A stretch of DNA of 64,000 bases from Diphasiastrum complanatum (GCA_029204225.1 CM055111.1:5364403-5428402); one strand, 5' to 3'; counted from the stretch's first letter, positions 33,475 to 44,650 are shown. Notes: generated by a model not told the origin, from the sequence alone. Numbers and translations: made by a program.

Positions 33475-34232
33475 AGCTTGATGTCCATCGTAGCGAGGTG
33501 AGTTGAGTAGAGTTGTTGTAGTGATAGTATCGACTCACCTTTCGCGTTGCTCCTTCGACCAAAGATATGGTGTGTTGGACTACAGATGGTGAAATTCCTT
33601 TTAGTTGTGCTCCCACATGAACAATTTTGTCATCTTCACTTGGCTCTGCTAGATTCATCGGTTGAGTGAGTGCGAGCTGGTCCCTTGTAGACTTGTTCCT
33701 CCTCCTGATTTGCATCAAGCTCTCGTTGTGCTTTTGGAAACATTATCACCACATCGTCCAAGGTATAACTTTTGAAGTTTTCTGGTTGAACTGGTATTCG
33801 TTGAAGTCCATAGCACGTAGGATTTATGTGGTGTATGTTTGCTCATCTATCAGCCCAGCTTCTTCGTCATAAGATAATGCATGTTGCCAAGGAACTTGAT
33901 CATTTTCAATAGGTTCCAGAATGGGTTCCATTGACAGCCATGTATGTTCATCATGTTCACCCCGTATGAGATAGGCGTGTCCAGGGTGAATCCTCCTGGT
34001 GGTAATTCGCTAGGTTCTAAATTAGAATCTGGATCAAGCTTGGCAGCTTTCAAGCCTTGTAGAGCCCATTTCCACTACAAAGTAATGGAGGTAAGGTTGA
34101 CATATGATCCTCCATCCACTACTAAAGCTTCTTTTCTGAAAAGTTTGTGCTTCATTGGAAGAGTGATATTATGGTGCTCGCTCTACCAAGTCGCTCCCAC
34201 ATTTAGAACATTGTTGGCTTCTTCAATCTAGT
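33475..34232 (-). pseudogene. pol: Gypsy protease-to-RT linker fragment
   Basis: Minus strand from 34232: NVLNVGATW (before protease), VVDGGSYVNLTS (protease active-site motif D-G-G), PGGFTLDTPISYGVNMMNIH (33944-34053 region), then TQPMNLAEPSEDDKIVHVGA, LKGISPSVVQHTISLVEGA and KVSRYYHYN. The same blocks occur in the same order in the element at 49-57 kb. There, however, the protease part is inverted, so this fragment documents the ancestral order. Frameshifts and internal deletions are present, and the protease body after the active site is missing. Confidence 0.85.
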
Positions 34233-34323
34233 GCAAAATTAGTGCATAACATTTTTTGGACACTCCAGACACTGCTGCAATGTATTGTTTTTCACTCTTA
34301 TCACATTTGAGCTTAAGGGAGAG

Positions 34324-34420
34324 AGTTAGAAATCAACTTGTGATCTGATTCATTGGTATAAGCTCTAAATGTGATGATGTAATTAGGGTACAGTTTATTT
34401 GGTTTACTATACTTTCAACA
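34324..34420 (+). mobile_element. Very short LTR-like unit between PPT-like and PBS sites
   Basis: GAGCTTAAGGGAGAG, a PPT-like run, is followed by AGTTAGAAATCAACTTGTGA and ends TTTCAACA directly before a tRNA-Met PBS. The unit would be only about 97 bp. The first two bases are AG rather than TG, so the start is uncertain. No second copy was seen. Confidence 0.4.
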
Positions 34421-34432
34421 TGGTATCAAAGC
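34421..34432 (+). other. Primer-binding site, initiator tRNA-Met type
   Basis: TGGTATCAAAGC matches the Copia PBS TGGTATCAGAGC with one transition. It sits directly after TTTCAACA. Confidence 0.75.
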
Positions 34433-34884
34433 CAAGTACAAGGCTATTGATCAGTGTTTAAAACTAATCTAGTTTTAGCAGGTTTCTGGTGCAAAAAGCT
34501 AGTATTGGAAGGGCTAGCTGGTATCTTGGAATTGGTGAGGGGAGTTGATCCCAAACTTCTTGTGCAATATGCAGATCACATCACACAATCACCACAGCCA
34601 CTCCTCACAAGCTCTCAAAGATGGCACAACAAAAGTTAATAGATTACAAAGAAACACTGTACATATAGAGTATTCACAAACTGCATGAAAAGGCAGGTGT
34701 CCTAAAATTGGCCTACCACCTGTCAAACTAAGGTCAGGCCCATTATGGCCAAATTCGACCGACAAACTTGGGACATGCACCCAAGTATAGCAAGTACTGT
34801 AAATAACTCTATACAGGCTAATTCTTTCTATGTGTGGCTACCCGGCTAACCCAAATAGCCGTCTACGGGATCAGTGCCCGTATC
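34433..34884. other. No gene recognised after the PBS
   Basis: Only a short plus-strand frame (34454-34639) with no gag features. LTR-like wording appears near 34690-34760, but no partner was found. Confidence 0.35.
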
Positions 34885-35075
34885 AATATATCCTAACGGG
34901 TCACGTCAAAGAAGTAAAGAACTCCTTGTGACTAGTCATGTGTGAACTAGATCCACTATCTATCCACCATGAATCCTTGTTACTTCCACTTGACATTAGA
35001 CTTAAAGAACACATCATGAGAGAATCACAAGAATCTAGATCCTCATTAGAAGTACAAAAGTACAAAGGGCCTTTT
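34885..35075 (-). pseudogene. pol: Copia protease fragment
   Basis: The minus strand reads DSWWIDSGSSSHMTSHKEFF, with the Copia protease signature D-S-G-S/A-S-x-H-M, preceded by a Ser-rich linker (SCDSLMMCSLSLMSSGSNK). The frame is open for about 60 codons. The gag zinc knuckle and the rest of pol are missing on either side. Confidence 0.85.
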
Positions 35076-36329
35076 TTGGATTTATAACTCCTCTAATGTC
35101 TCTCAACAAAAGATGAATAAGGAGATCTCAGAAAATCTAGGACCCTCAAACACTTTTATCTTGAACGTAGTTAGTTTCCAAGCATAGAAAGGAAGATTGA
35201 AACACATGCAACACTTTGCACACACTAAGAATGGATTACAAACTCAAACCAACCTGAACACTTTCTTTCTTAAGCTCTCAAACTTTCCAGCAAGTGACCA
35301 AATCAAGTTATGATGTAAAGAGTTACTTGCATTCTTAGAAAATACACAAGACTAGGTTGCCAAGAATACCTAGAATTGAACAAACTTGATCAACATATGA
35401 TCAACACACTAAGATATTGATTCAACCTATAAAACCACATGTAAACCACACTTCTAAAAGTTTATAAACTCCAAAAAATGATAAATACAAGCTTTAGAGG
35501 TGAATGAAAGAGCACACTAAGTGAATCACAAGACTAGCTTCACTAGTTTGTCAAATCTTGGTGTTTAGATATAGATCTAAGATCACTTCACATGAGAATG
35601 TTCCTCAATTTGTTAAGAACCTGAAAAAACATTTGCATAATGGTTAAATCTTTCCAGCAAATGCTCCAATCAAATTACATAAGGAGAGTTACTTACATGC
35701 TCAACAAAATTCACCAAAATTTATGCAAAAGATTGTTGACAATCTGTTCACCCAAAAAGAGATCTTTCATCCAATTGGGAGCTCTGCTCAACCTTTTGAA
35801 GAATTACAAAATCACTCAAAGAGCATTTGTCATCCACTTAAGGAGAAGGTTCATCCACTTAAGGAGAGTGTTCATCCACAAAGGAGCCTATTAGGGGATA
35901 TTAGAACTCAAAATGGGCCCTTTGTCAAGATGATGTTTTTGACTTCGCATGCTTTCAAAGCTTATGTGTCCCAATGAATGGTGTCCATCTGTGACGAACT
36001 GTAACAGTGGTTGACGGACGGAAATTGTATTTAACTTTCCCGGCCAAATTTTCGTGCTTTTCAAATTTCTCACCGGGCAGAACAAACAATTGTGATTGGA
36101 CCTGCCTGAATACTCTTATGTTGCCCGTCATTATTCACTCGAGGTTGATTTGACATCAATAGTCATAAACTGTGGTTAACTAATCCTTGTAGTTTAGGAA
36201 CTTCTTGTCATTCATAGGTATACCTCTCATTTTCTTCATTCTATCTCTTATTTTGGATTGTCATTCTTAGGTTTACCTCGCAATCTCTACATTCTCTCAA
36301 TTCTTTCTGCGTACTCGTATTTTTTACTA
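35076..36329. other. Diverged internal duplication, no gene
   Basis: TTTCCAGCAAGTGACCAAAT at about 35284 recurs as TTTCCAGCAAATGCTCCAAT at about 35651 with similar following sequence (AGAGTTACTTGCAT / GAGAGTTACTTACAT). A short repeat CATCCACTTAAGGAGA occurs twice near 35833-35870. From about 35980 the sequence may be U3 of the LTR that ends at 36976. Confidence 0.4.
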
Positions 36330-36836
36330 ATGGCTACACATAATCGGAGACCAAGAGGAACCATTGATGCAATCAATATTTCCAATGAAAGAAATGCACA
36401 AGATCAATGGATACCAAGAATATATCAAGAATATCAATGGATCTTGATGCATCTCTCTGCAAAAGGCTCATTTCGAAAAAGAAAAAGATCGGATAACATA
36501 TATACAAGCTCTTGGAAAGGCAGGATAATGGATTTTAAAGTATCACCTGCCAGTCAATCTATCACAAAAGTTTTAGTTCAGCACCTTCTTCACAATGAGC
36601 TCAACATTCATGATCTGAATCCAAATGATAGAAGGAAATGCAATTATAAGTTTTTAGATTCAATTTCTTTAGAGTTAGCATTTTCTTTAAATTATATTTT
36701 TCTTGAAATGTTTTTGTTGGTTTTGCAGATTTGTATCCATCAAATTTCGTCGAATGGCAATCAGTTCAATCAATTGCAGAAATATGTAAGCACCTCCATC
36801 CATTGTATTCTATCTTACTCTTTTGCTTGTGGTTAA
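36330..36836 (+). CDS. Unrecognised open frame, possibly captured host exon
   Basis: The frame is open from 36258; the first plausible Met is at 36330 (MATHNRRPRGTIDAINISNE). The basic protein-like stretch extends to about 36650 (HLLHNELNIHDLNPNDRRK). After that the frame becomes Phe/Leu-rich and looks like intron sequence ending in TTTTGCAG at 36729. The following exon-like sequence in another frame reads LYPSNFVEWQSVQSIAEI and ends at a GTAAGC donor. So this may be two exons of a host gene trapped next to, or inside, a Gypsy LTR. The family is not recognised. Confidence 0.35.
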   Translation: MATHNRRPRGTIDAINISNERNAQDQWIPRIYQEYQWILMHLSAKGSFRKRKRSDNIYTSSWKGRIMDFKVSPASQSITKVLVQHLLHNELNIHDLNPNDRRKCNYKFLDSISLELAFSLNYIFLEMFLLVLQICIHQISSNGNQFNQLQKYVSTSIHCILSYSFACG

Positions 36837-36839
36837 GTA

Positions 36840-36976
36840 GTGTGGCTAACTAGGTGTGGTTAATCTAGGAGTGGGTAGTTAGATCATGTTCTATGTGCAA
36901 ACTAACTCCGCAAAGGAAGCACTATTCCCTTGGGAACGATACCAGCAAACGTGATAGGTGAACCAAGGTTGATATC
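36840..36976 (+). mobile_element. U5 end of a Gypsy 5' LTR
   Basis: The end CTTGGGAACGATACCAGCAA...GGTTGATAT resembles the GTGGGAACGACACTATTTAC U5 end of the Athila-like LTR, and a tRNA-Asp PBS follows at 36983. The start of this LTR cannot be placed. Confidence 0.55.
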
Positions 36977-36982
36977 CAAATG

Positions 36983-37000
36983 TGGCACCGTTGCCAGAGA
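36983..37000 (+). other. Primer-binding site, tRNA-Asp type
   Basis: TGGCACCGTTGCCAGAGA matches 15 of 18 positions of the tRNA-Asp PBS; all three differences are G to A. Confidence 0.85.
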
Positions 37001-38544
37001 GTAGTTTAGCATTTTCTTGTTGCTAGCTTGCTTGCATTCATCATGCATTTTTCTATTTCTTTTTTGTGGAATGGATGTGTGGGGGGGTAGTATAGTGTGG
37101 ATTACAGGTTAGATTTATTGTTTTTTCATGATTTTTTGCTTGTATGATCTGTGGAGAGGGACTGAGAAGTGGAACACATCATATCCTGGCACCCTATCCC
37201 TTTCATAGATCCTAAAAATGTTAAAAAACAGAAAAGGCATGTAGTTTTTTTGGACAAACTGTCTAGAAAAAGAGCCAAAAACCACCTATTAGATCTAATA
37301 CCTCTATGCTTTGATCAAACCAACCCTCGCCCACCTGGTAGTACATTCTACCACATTAGTAGAACATATTGTACTTCAGGCGAAGGTGGGTTCCCAACCA
37401 GTTTGTCAAGATTGCCAAAAAAATGAAAAATCCCTTATAAAAATAGTCCAAAATCTCACAGTAGTTCAAAACACCCCAGACAACTCTTGCGAGTCCCCGA
37501 AGGTTAGTTTTGAGTGTATGGTTTTTGGTGAAGGTTCTTAGGCACCGCAAATAGGAAATAGCCATCGGAACCCTCGCCAACTTTAAAATCTACAAAAGTA
37601 CTCATTGTCAACCTTCACCAGTTTCTCTATTTTCTAGTCTCAATGAAGTCTGTGAAGGTTAATACTATGAATAAGTAGTCAGTCGAAGGTTCCCAATCCC
37701 TTGAAGTGTATCTAAGTCCTCTAAACCCTTGCCAACCTCTCTAAGCCCTCGCCAGTGCATCAAGAACCTTTGTTGAGCTCAAAATAGCCATTAAACACTT
37801 TTCTGGAGTATTTGTGAAGTAGGTGAAGGTTAGTAATATCATTACTAGTCCGACGAAGGTTCTTTGTACAAAAACTATCTAATTGCCCTTATAACCCTCG
37901 CCAGGCTATCTCTCGCCAAGGAGAACCCTCACCGACCTCCCTAAAGTGGTAATATATTGTGAAAAATCACATATTAGTCAGGCGCAGGTTTCAGTTAAGG
38001 AATTTGAAAAAATCCAAAAAAATTGTTGCATCTACAAAATGACTTGACCCACAAATTTCGGACCCCACCTGCACCTGCACCTGAACCCCACCCACACCCA
38101 ACACTAGACCCCACCTGCATCCTGCACCATAGTTGCCAACTATCCCTCTCTATTGTTACCATTTGAGCTCTCACGTCACCCATTTTTTGTGACCATCTCC
38201 AATTGAATCTGTGCCAGCATCCATCCATCTCTCTCAACATTCATATAATTCTTGTCCAATAAAATATGTCATTTTTTCACGGTTTTCTCAGTTATACATA
38301 ACATCCATTCATAAGATCAACCACCGACCATCATCATCGATCAAGATCCACTCAAATTCACTATTCCCATAAGCCTCCACTTCTTATCAAATCTATACTA
38401 ACTTTGAATGAGATCAGATCTGGTAGAAGGTTATCTACAAAGCATCCAAAGCTACGTCAAGTAGCATTAGAAGAGATCGATCAAATCAGCAGATTCCAAC
38501 GGATTAAAAAATTCCTATGCCACTGGTACCTCTCCAAACAATCA
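37001..38544 (+). other. Gypsy leader with GCGAAGGTT-type motif array
   Basis: There is no gene. Between 37490 and 37990 at least a dozen variants occur in both orientations: CGAAGGTTAG, GTGAAGGTTCTT, CGAAGGTTCCC, AACCTTCACC, AACCCTCGCCAAC, AACCCTCGCCAGG. The remainder to 38544 is ordinary leader sequence between PBS and gag. Arrangement and motif match the leader at 55.9-57.06 kb. Confidence 0.65.
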
Positions 38545-40330
38545 TAAGATCTCCCAGATTGGAGTTTCTTCATGGATCCACCGATCCTATCAGATTCTTA
38601 TAGATCTATGGGCAGGAATGCGAGATCTATGGTGAAACAACCCCAAGAGGAAAGTTGAAGCTATTTACAATGTCTTTGATAGGAGCGGCTTTAGACTGGT
38701 TTTTTAATCAAACATCACAAGAACGAACATACTGGAAAGTGGTAAAAGTAATTTAATCACCAAATTCAAGCTGCACCATTTCTCCTAAAAATCAAGATGG
38801 GAAAATGATAAAGGGTCAGAGACTACATCGAATGGATCAAATATCTACGACCTGAGTGTACTGTGGAGATGACTCCCAATCATGCAATCATCATGTGGTT
38901 TCTAGAGGGACTACCTAGAAGAATTCGCCTTCCTTAAACAAGAGTGGTACAGTAGTACATACTTGCATAAAGTTATTAAAGACATAATGCGGGAAGAAGA
39001 TGAAGGATCAGATTCACCACCGGGACCTACATATGATTCATGCCTCGACTCCTTCGATTGAATCAACCTTAGTCTTAATTAATCTATCCAATGAATTGTT
39101 GATGGAATATATCATGAAACTTCACAAGCAGTAGGTAGAGCCGCTCACAATCCAGTTTGACCAAAAACTAAAGGCTCTTCAGAATATTGCGACAACACAA
39201 TCAAAGCCTTATCAGCAACATTATCTTGGACAAGACAACATGTGGTGTATCATTTGTACCTAGAACCACATGTAAATCGGTATTGAAGTAGAGCCTCAAG
39301 TTGATGCACATATACTGCCACCTGTGCAACGCGTCCTTGCATGACACTGCTTATTGCCCCTACATTTCATGGATCATACAACAGAAGAGAGCTCAATTCT
39401 AAACCTCTTATGTTTACCATCAAGGAGAACCTAACGTAGAACCAAGTCTTGGACTAAGCCCTCAACAACAAAGAATGACACTACCAACACCACTAGGGCC
39501 ACACAATCCTCAAGAAGCCCAGTTGACTCTCACACTGGCAGAAGTTGAAAGATTTTTCCAACAAGAAATGCAACAATGGTATGGACTTGATGAATCTTTC
39601 ATCGATCTTGCAATTAATGAGTACTATGCCACATACACTACACAACCACAACGCCAAGGGGGAGATTGCGTGGATGTTATGGATGTAGAGAAGGACATAG
39701 GATTGTTGAATGTCCAAACAAAGGAGTTTATATGCCCTTCTGCCGTGAGTGTGGATATGGACACTGCTATACAGAATTGTTCATTGAGAGCAATGCACCA
39801 TTGAACTGGATTGTGGTTCAATCAACAGGCACGAGTACAAATCCACACCAAGTTACACACAGGAGACCTCAAAGACCTAATGTTCAAGTGTTAGCAGTTA
39901 CATCAGCACAAAAGCAAAAGGAGATAGCTCCATCATCAGCACACTCTATATCAGTGCTAGTTGATCAACCTTCAACATCAAGAGGAGCATAATTAACTTA
40001 TTTTAATGTGAAAGAAGAGAAAAAGCGATATCAGAAGATCAAACATTGGATACAAGAAGCACAAGCTGAGGAGGCTACTAAAGTTGCACAACAACCGACA
40101 GCTCCTCAAGACACTTCACCAAGCAAAGATCAACAAGCGATGACATCGCAAGGTTCACCCCATAGATTAGATGTGAACATGTGACTACATCATCAGAAAA
40201 GAACCATTTCATATAGTTGAACCCGAAGCTTCAAGGACGAAATTACTGATCAACATCTTATCTAGTAGAATAAACATCTCTATTGGAGAGTTCCTTAGAG
40301 GTGCACCTTAAGCAAAGGGTGTCTTGTTAG
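38545..40330 (+). pseudogene. gag: Gypsy gag, heavily frameshifted
   Basis: Core near 38560: LEFLHGSTDPIRFL, then KLKLFTMSLIGAALDWFFNQ, then IMREEDEGSD near 38985. The later part has an open frame at 39475-39804 and another at 39666-39992, the latter with knuckles CYGCREGHRIVEC and CRECGYGHCYTEL. The tail reads TSAQKQKEIAPSS, YQKIKHWIQEAQAEE and, after breaks, INISIGEFLRGAP. These correspond to QKQKEP, DMRQWIKHLQKKEEL and INISLGEFLKLVP of the element at 54 kb. The element is cut at about 40330 before the protease. Confidence 0.82.
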
Positions 40331-40347
40331 ATTGGATGAACACCGGA

Positions 40348-40872
40348 CTAGACGCAACTCAGATGAAGTTGAGTATCAAACCTAATCAAACCAGCCCATT
40401 TGAGTTCAAACCAAACCTCAATGAGCTCACCAATGAGATCTTCCTTGCCTTTAAGAAATTGCCACTTGAGTTGCTCCATGTAGTCTTCTTCATCCAAACT
40501 TTTGCCATCTTGATCTTGCATGAACACTCCACCACAATCATAGCATCCTTTGAGTTGATGAAGAGATGTAAGATCCATGCCTTGGATCTTCCAAAGAGTC
40601 ACTCTTCCTTTGCCCTTTCCTTCACAAGACTCCCTCTTAATGATCACACCACAAAAGTTAGCAATCTCCCTCTTGATAGTTGCATCATAAGAAATGGAAG
40701 AATCTCGAACATGAGAAGCCATGAAAAGAATACATAGTACCTTCAACATAAGAATGATTGAAGTACTTCTTCTTTTCAAACCTGGACTTCTAATCAATGA
40801 TATAGGTAATGATAATGAACCCTCACTATCATTCACAAAAGCATCATTCAAAGTACATCCTACTTTGAACAC
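40348..40872 (-). CDS. Unrecognised 174-codon open frame
   Basis: An uninterrupted minus-strand frame with soluble-protein composition: ATIKREIANFCGVIIKRESC, GCYDCGGVFMQDQDGKSLDE, DYMEQLKWQFLKGKEDLIGE. It lies between Gypsy gag and a Copia scrap. The C-x2-C in GCYDCGG is not a recognisable zinc knuckle. The opposite strand is also open (40324-40737), so composition alone may explain it. It may be a fragment of a Copia gag or a captured gene. Confidence 0.3.
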   Translation of the reverse strand: MFKVGCTLNDAFVNDSEGSLSLPISLIRSPGLKRRSTSIILMLKVLCILFMASHVRDSSISYDATIKREIANFCGVIIKRESCEGKGKGRVTLWKIQGMDLTSLHQLKGCYDCGGVFMQDQDGKSLDEEDYMEQLKWQFLKGKEDLIGELIEVWFELKWAGLIRFDTQLHLSCV

Positions 40873-41239
40873 TTAACATTCATCTCTCTCTTTTGACTTG
40901 ATATCTTCCTCACCAAGATCCAAAACAATCATAGATTCACCAAAAGTTGCCAAGTTAGCACAACAATTTAATGCATGAAAAAATGCAGGTTTCTCCTTCA
41001 ATATACCTCACTTTGAATGCCAAGAACTCTCCATAGGGTCTACCAATCCACTAGAGCTCACTTGCATCACAATCTACACTTGAATAGCTCTCCATACATA
41101 TACAACATGGATGGGAAAGAAGTTTTGTAGGTTACCCACCACTCAAGAATTCTTCAACACTTCACATGTGTTGTTGCAATAGGTCGTACAGGTCAAAAAT
41201 CCATAGAATAAGTACATCAATTAATGATGAAAAGAGTGG
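40873..41239. other. No gene recognised
   Basis: Short frames only. Confidence 0.4.
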
Positions 41240-41620
41240 AACCTATGTCTTTCTACTAATAGGAATGCAAGGCTTGATGGTGTTCTTTACACTTCTTCAC
41301 TTTCAAGGAATTTGCTAAGTGTTGGGCAAATGTTAATGAAAGGGTACAAGACAAAGTTTGTTGGAGATGTTTGCTTCATTACTAAAGGAGATGTCTGGAT
41401 TGCTAGGGGCGATAGACAAGGTAGACTTTACAGGCTTGATGCATTTGTTATGTCCAACAAGAGGAATGAAATGGATGTTGGTGGTTCTCTCAACTTTCAA
41501 AAGTCAATTCCTAGCATCAATAAGATTGGTAGATCTTATGCAAAGTCTAAAGAGCTTTCTTATGCTAGATCTAGGTTAAGATCTAATGAGCTTCTTGGAG
41601 ATAGTCCTACACAAGAGAGA
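41240..41620 (+). pseudogene. pol: Copia gag-pre-integrase fragment
   Basis: An open frame reads RNARLDGVLYTSSLSRNLLS, then VGQMLMKGYKTKFVGDVCFI and GRLYRLDAFVMSNK, the typical sequence before the Copia integrase zinc finger. The zinc finger does not follow; the frame drifts into Ser/Arg-rich sequence and the element ends near 41620. It differs from the 21-kb and 48-kb copies, so it belongs to another Copia family. Confidence 0.8.
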
Positions 41621-41639
41621 CTCGAATTCTACAGTGGAG

Positions 41640-41870
41640 TTGCATGGAAAGTCCACTTAACTGAACTAATTCACTTACTAGAGATCCACCTGTGTAATTG
41701 CATGCATGGATGTTGCATGTACTGCATGTCAACTCATAAAACTGCCTAAACATGTGTAGATCACATAAACTACTTTGCATGTTGCATGCACTGATTGCAT
41801 GTGGCTTGCATGCATACACAAGGACATTGCATGCTAACTAAACAATTGCATGTCATCAAAATTGAATCTA
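41640..41870. repeat. TTGCATG/CATGCAA motif cluster
   Basis: About eleven GCATG words occur in 220 bp, often as TTGCATG or GCATGCAT (41641, 41699, 41714, 41723, 41776, 41783, 41796, 41807, 41827, 41846). CATGCA is also the RY element bound by plant B3 factors. Confidence 0.65.
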
Positions 41871-41918
41871 CCTAACTCAAATCCGACCTATACTAGAAGG
41901 TTATGTGCTCAATTTGTG

Positions 41919-42600
41919 AAAGTACTGTACTTTAGGACCATAAATGGATCTACAAAAGATCCACAAGAGTGATTGGATGCTTGCTTAACAATCTATCAAA
42001 AAACTAGACACAAGAAAGTTGATCTAGATTGGCAATTTGACAAACAACAAGCATTGATAAACATTGAAATCCAAGCCCACACGTGTGTACTATAGGCTGT
42101 AGTACGGCCTTCAACTTGAGAAACAAGTAGAAATTGATTTGGTTTCATTTGGATCACAAAAACTCAATGTACATAGTGAACTAGCTTGAGATTGCCAATG
42201 AGCTCCAAAAGTTTTCTATCTTCTCACTATGGGAGCTTGGAATACATAGCAAATTCAACTTCCTTCTTGAAGTTAGGTGTAAAATTCTTTTCACTATTAT
42301 ATGAAGTTGCTCTTGAGGGTTTAATCTAGGTCAATTAACTTAACACAAACTAAATCTAATGGTGCTAAAAAAAGCACAATGGGAACTCACATGTTTCATG
42401 TGAGTTCTAATTTGGGCCTTTTTAGATTTTTATTGGCAACTTGACTTATGGCCTCTAATGTCATTTTAGAGTTTTAGGCCCCTAGTCACTTATTCCTAGA
42501 ACCAACTAGCGTGCTCATTGTGTTGGGCTTATACACGTAGGAAACCAGTGCCCTCGCACTTATTACTCTAACTGTATAGTGTACTATGGCGGGGCTCACT
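41919..42600 (-). mobile_element. Gypsy LTR, minus orientation
   Basis: The right part shares blocks with the LTRs at 57099-57810 and 11690-12234: AACTTGACTTATGGCCTCTA, then GCGTGCTCATTGTGTTGGGC, then ACACGTAGGAAACCAGTGCCC. The left part (41919-42290) is the inverted partner of 26745-27130. In element orientation it ends TTTCACA at 41919. No PBS or internal region follows, so it behaves as a solo or truncated LTR. Confidence 0.6.
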
Positions 42601-43939
42601 TGGTAAGCTTAGCCTCATAGTACTTTTAGTGGCAGGACCCCTAAGTGTCCAACACTTGTTAAAACATGACATGTCCTTGCTACATGAGTTCAAAAACACT
42701 TATTTTTTTCAACATGCTATCTTTTTTGTTTTTTTTTTCCAACTATTTGAATGGTTCTTTATGTTTGACATATTGTCCATCAAAGCTTCTCATGATCTTT
42801 CAAATCACTTTATTTTTTAGATTCACATAAATGTGCTAAAACTATAGGCACAAGAGTAAATAAAGCAACATGAATTGCTATGAGATTATTTTAGAAGAAA
42901 ATTACGCCCAAAAAATTTCCCATGCAGAGTCACATGTTATGATGCACAAGAATCTAGTATATGCCATCCTCCCAAAAATTTATGTGCAATCAGTAGCAAA
43001 ATCTAAACTGAGATTTTTATTCCACACTGTCATCGCAACATGATGACTATACTATTCATCCAAATCTTGATAATTCGGAGACTTAAATTGAATTCTAGGT
43101 AGTTTTCTAGTTTAAAGGTACAAAATTTTTACCCTTGGATAGGCATAGCTATGATAGACATTATTTGAGTGAAAGTACGAAGCTGCACAAAACTTTCACC
43201 TAATATTCTTGGAGTTTGTAATAGAACAGATAACGTGGAATTTTTTAGAGCAGGAGAGCTTCAAAATCCCTAAGGGCTGGTCTTGGTAAACACAAATAAC
43301 TTGTAGGCATTGATAAGAAGCATTAAGCCTTTGTATAAGCAATAATTTCTCATATTATAGCACTGGAAAAAATTTAATGTAATATTGGAAGCAATGCTTT
43401 CCTTTTCACAATCTTGTGGGAGGGTTTTTGGTACAATAAATCCAAGGCAACAATCACACTAATTCCTATAACTTTGAAAACTATAATTCTATTGATGCAT
43501 TCCAAACAAGGTAGTAGGATATTTGACGAGATTGCTTGATAGTGATAGCTAACTTATCAATTGTATCATTAGCACAACATACACATTCTTTTTAAAGTTT
43601 GTGCATGCTCATATTAAAAAGCTTATTTTGCCTATTTATCATGTTGTAATACTCTTATACTTAGTCCAACAATGGGAAGTCACTCTTGACTAAAAAGGCT
43701 TTGAAGTCAAATGATTTTTTGCACTCTTTGTACTTGCACGTGTGGGACTGATGTGGCAAGGTGATGTGCAATCATCTCAAAAACGTGCCTACCCTCTGCA
43801 CTATGCTTTACAATGACCAATTTTGTGCACTATAGCGGCCGTCTGAAGTTTTGCTATTTTGTGGGCAAAACTTGCTAAAAATTCAAAAATGTTTTGATGT
43901 ATGTTTGTTTTTTTCTAATTTAAATGCTCCCAAACAATA
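42601..43939. other. No gene recognised
   Basis: AT-rich, short frames. A weak minus-strand trace (ANDTIDKLAITIKQSRQISY near 43540-43600) could be an old coding fragment. No repeats were matched elsewhere in the window. Confidence 0.35.
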
Positions 43940-44571
43940 TCTTAATCAGATATCGTGCTGAAGGGAAGATGTCGCCAATGTGGAATGTCTATGCCATGGG
44001 TATATGTGGTTTGAAGAAGGGTGTGATGTCTGCAACTGTATAGACAGAGGCTGATGCCATAGTATATTGGGTAGATCATCTTTTGGCCCTTGTATGTTGT
44101 GAAGGTACAAGGCCGGGCCGCATGATAGTGTGCTTGCAAAATATCTGCCTCATCCTTGGAATCACTGACCGATGCGTCTTCATGGGGATGATGAATCAAA
44201 AAGAAGGAAGTGATAGTAGGCTGAAGCAGCGCATGTCCACTAGAGTACATGGTATCACAGTGCGTGTCCACTAGATGGATATGGTATCACAGTGGGCTCT
44301 CCCTTCAATGAACATCTCTCTGATCGTCAAAGCGTCACATCTCTCATCTGCATAAGGAAGTAAGGAGTGCAAGTTCGATCTGCTCACAGTTTAGACAATA
44401 GTATCTACCACGAACACTGGAAAATAAAATGCTCCTCAGTCTCAGGTACCCTTATAGACCAAATTTCACAAATCCTCTCCTCTCATGATAGTTCCTGACA
44501 GTGTCCTATCTTTATATTTAGAGGACACTCTAACTGACCTAAAGAAATCCGTAGGCCTGTCAGACTGTGTG

Positions 44572-44576
<5 letters not shown>
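43940..44576 (-). pseudogene. LINE C-terminal fragment, older copy
   Basis: The minus strand from 44576 reads LTGLRISLGQLECPLNIKIG, then ERICEIWSIRVPETEEHFIF followed by Gln-Cys. This aligns with HGLRYRLGQLRISSHQLAIE, RRLCRLCSLQEVEDEAHFLL and Arg-Cys of the neighbouring LINE copy. It is the Cys/His domain found after the RT in some LINE ORF2 proteins. One stop and a Cys-to-Trp-like change (CEIW for CRLC) mark decay. The frame 44271-43942 is its probable continuation into the 3' end. The (GA)n tail of the younger LINE directly abuts it at 44577. Confidence 0.6.

Positions 44577-44646
<70 letters not shown>
44577..44646. repeat. (GA)n tract, probable LINE 3' tail
   Basis: A 70-bp GA tract. On the minus strand AATAAA (44656-44651) lies just before it, followed by GCTTT and then (CT)n, so it sits where the tail of the minus-strand LINE is expected. 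Confidence 0.9.
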
Positions 44647-44650
<4 letters not shown>

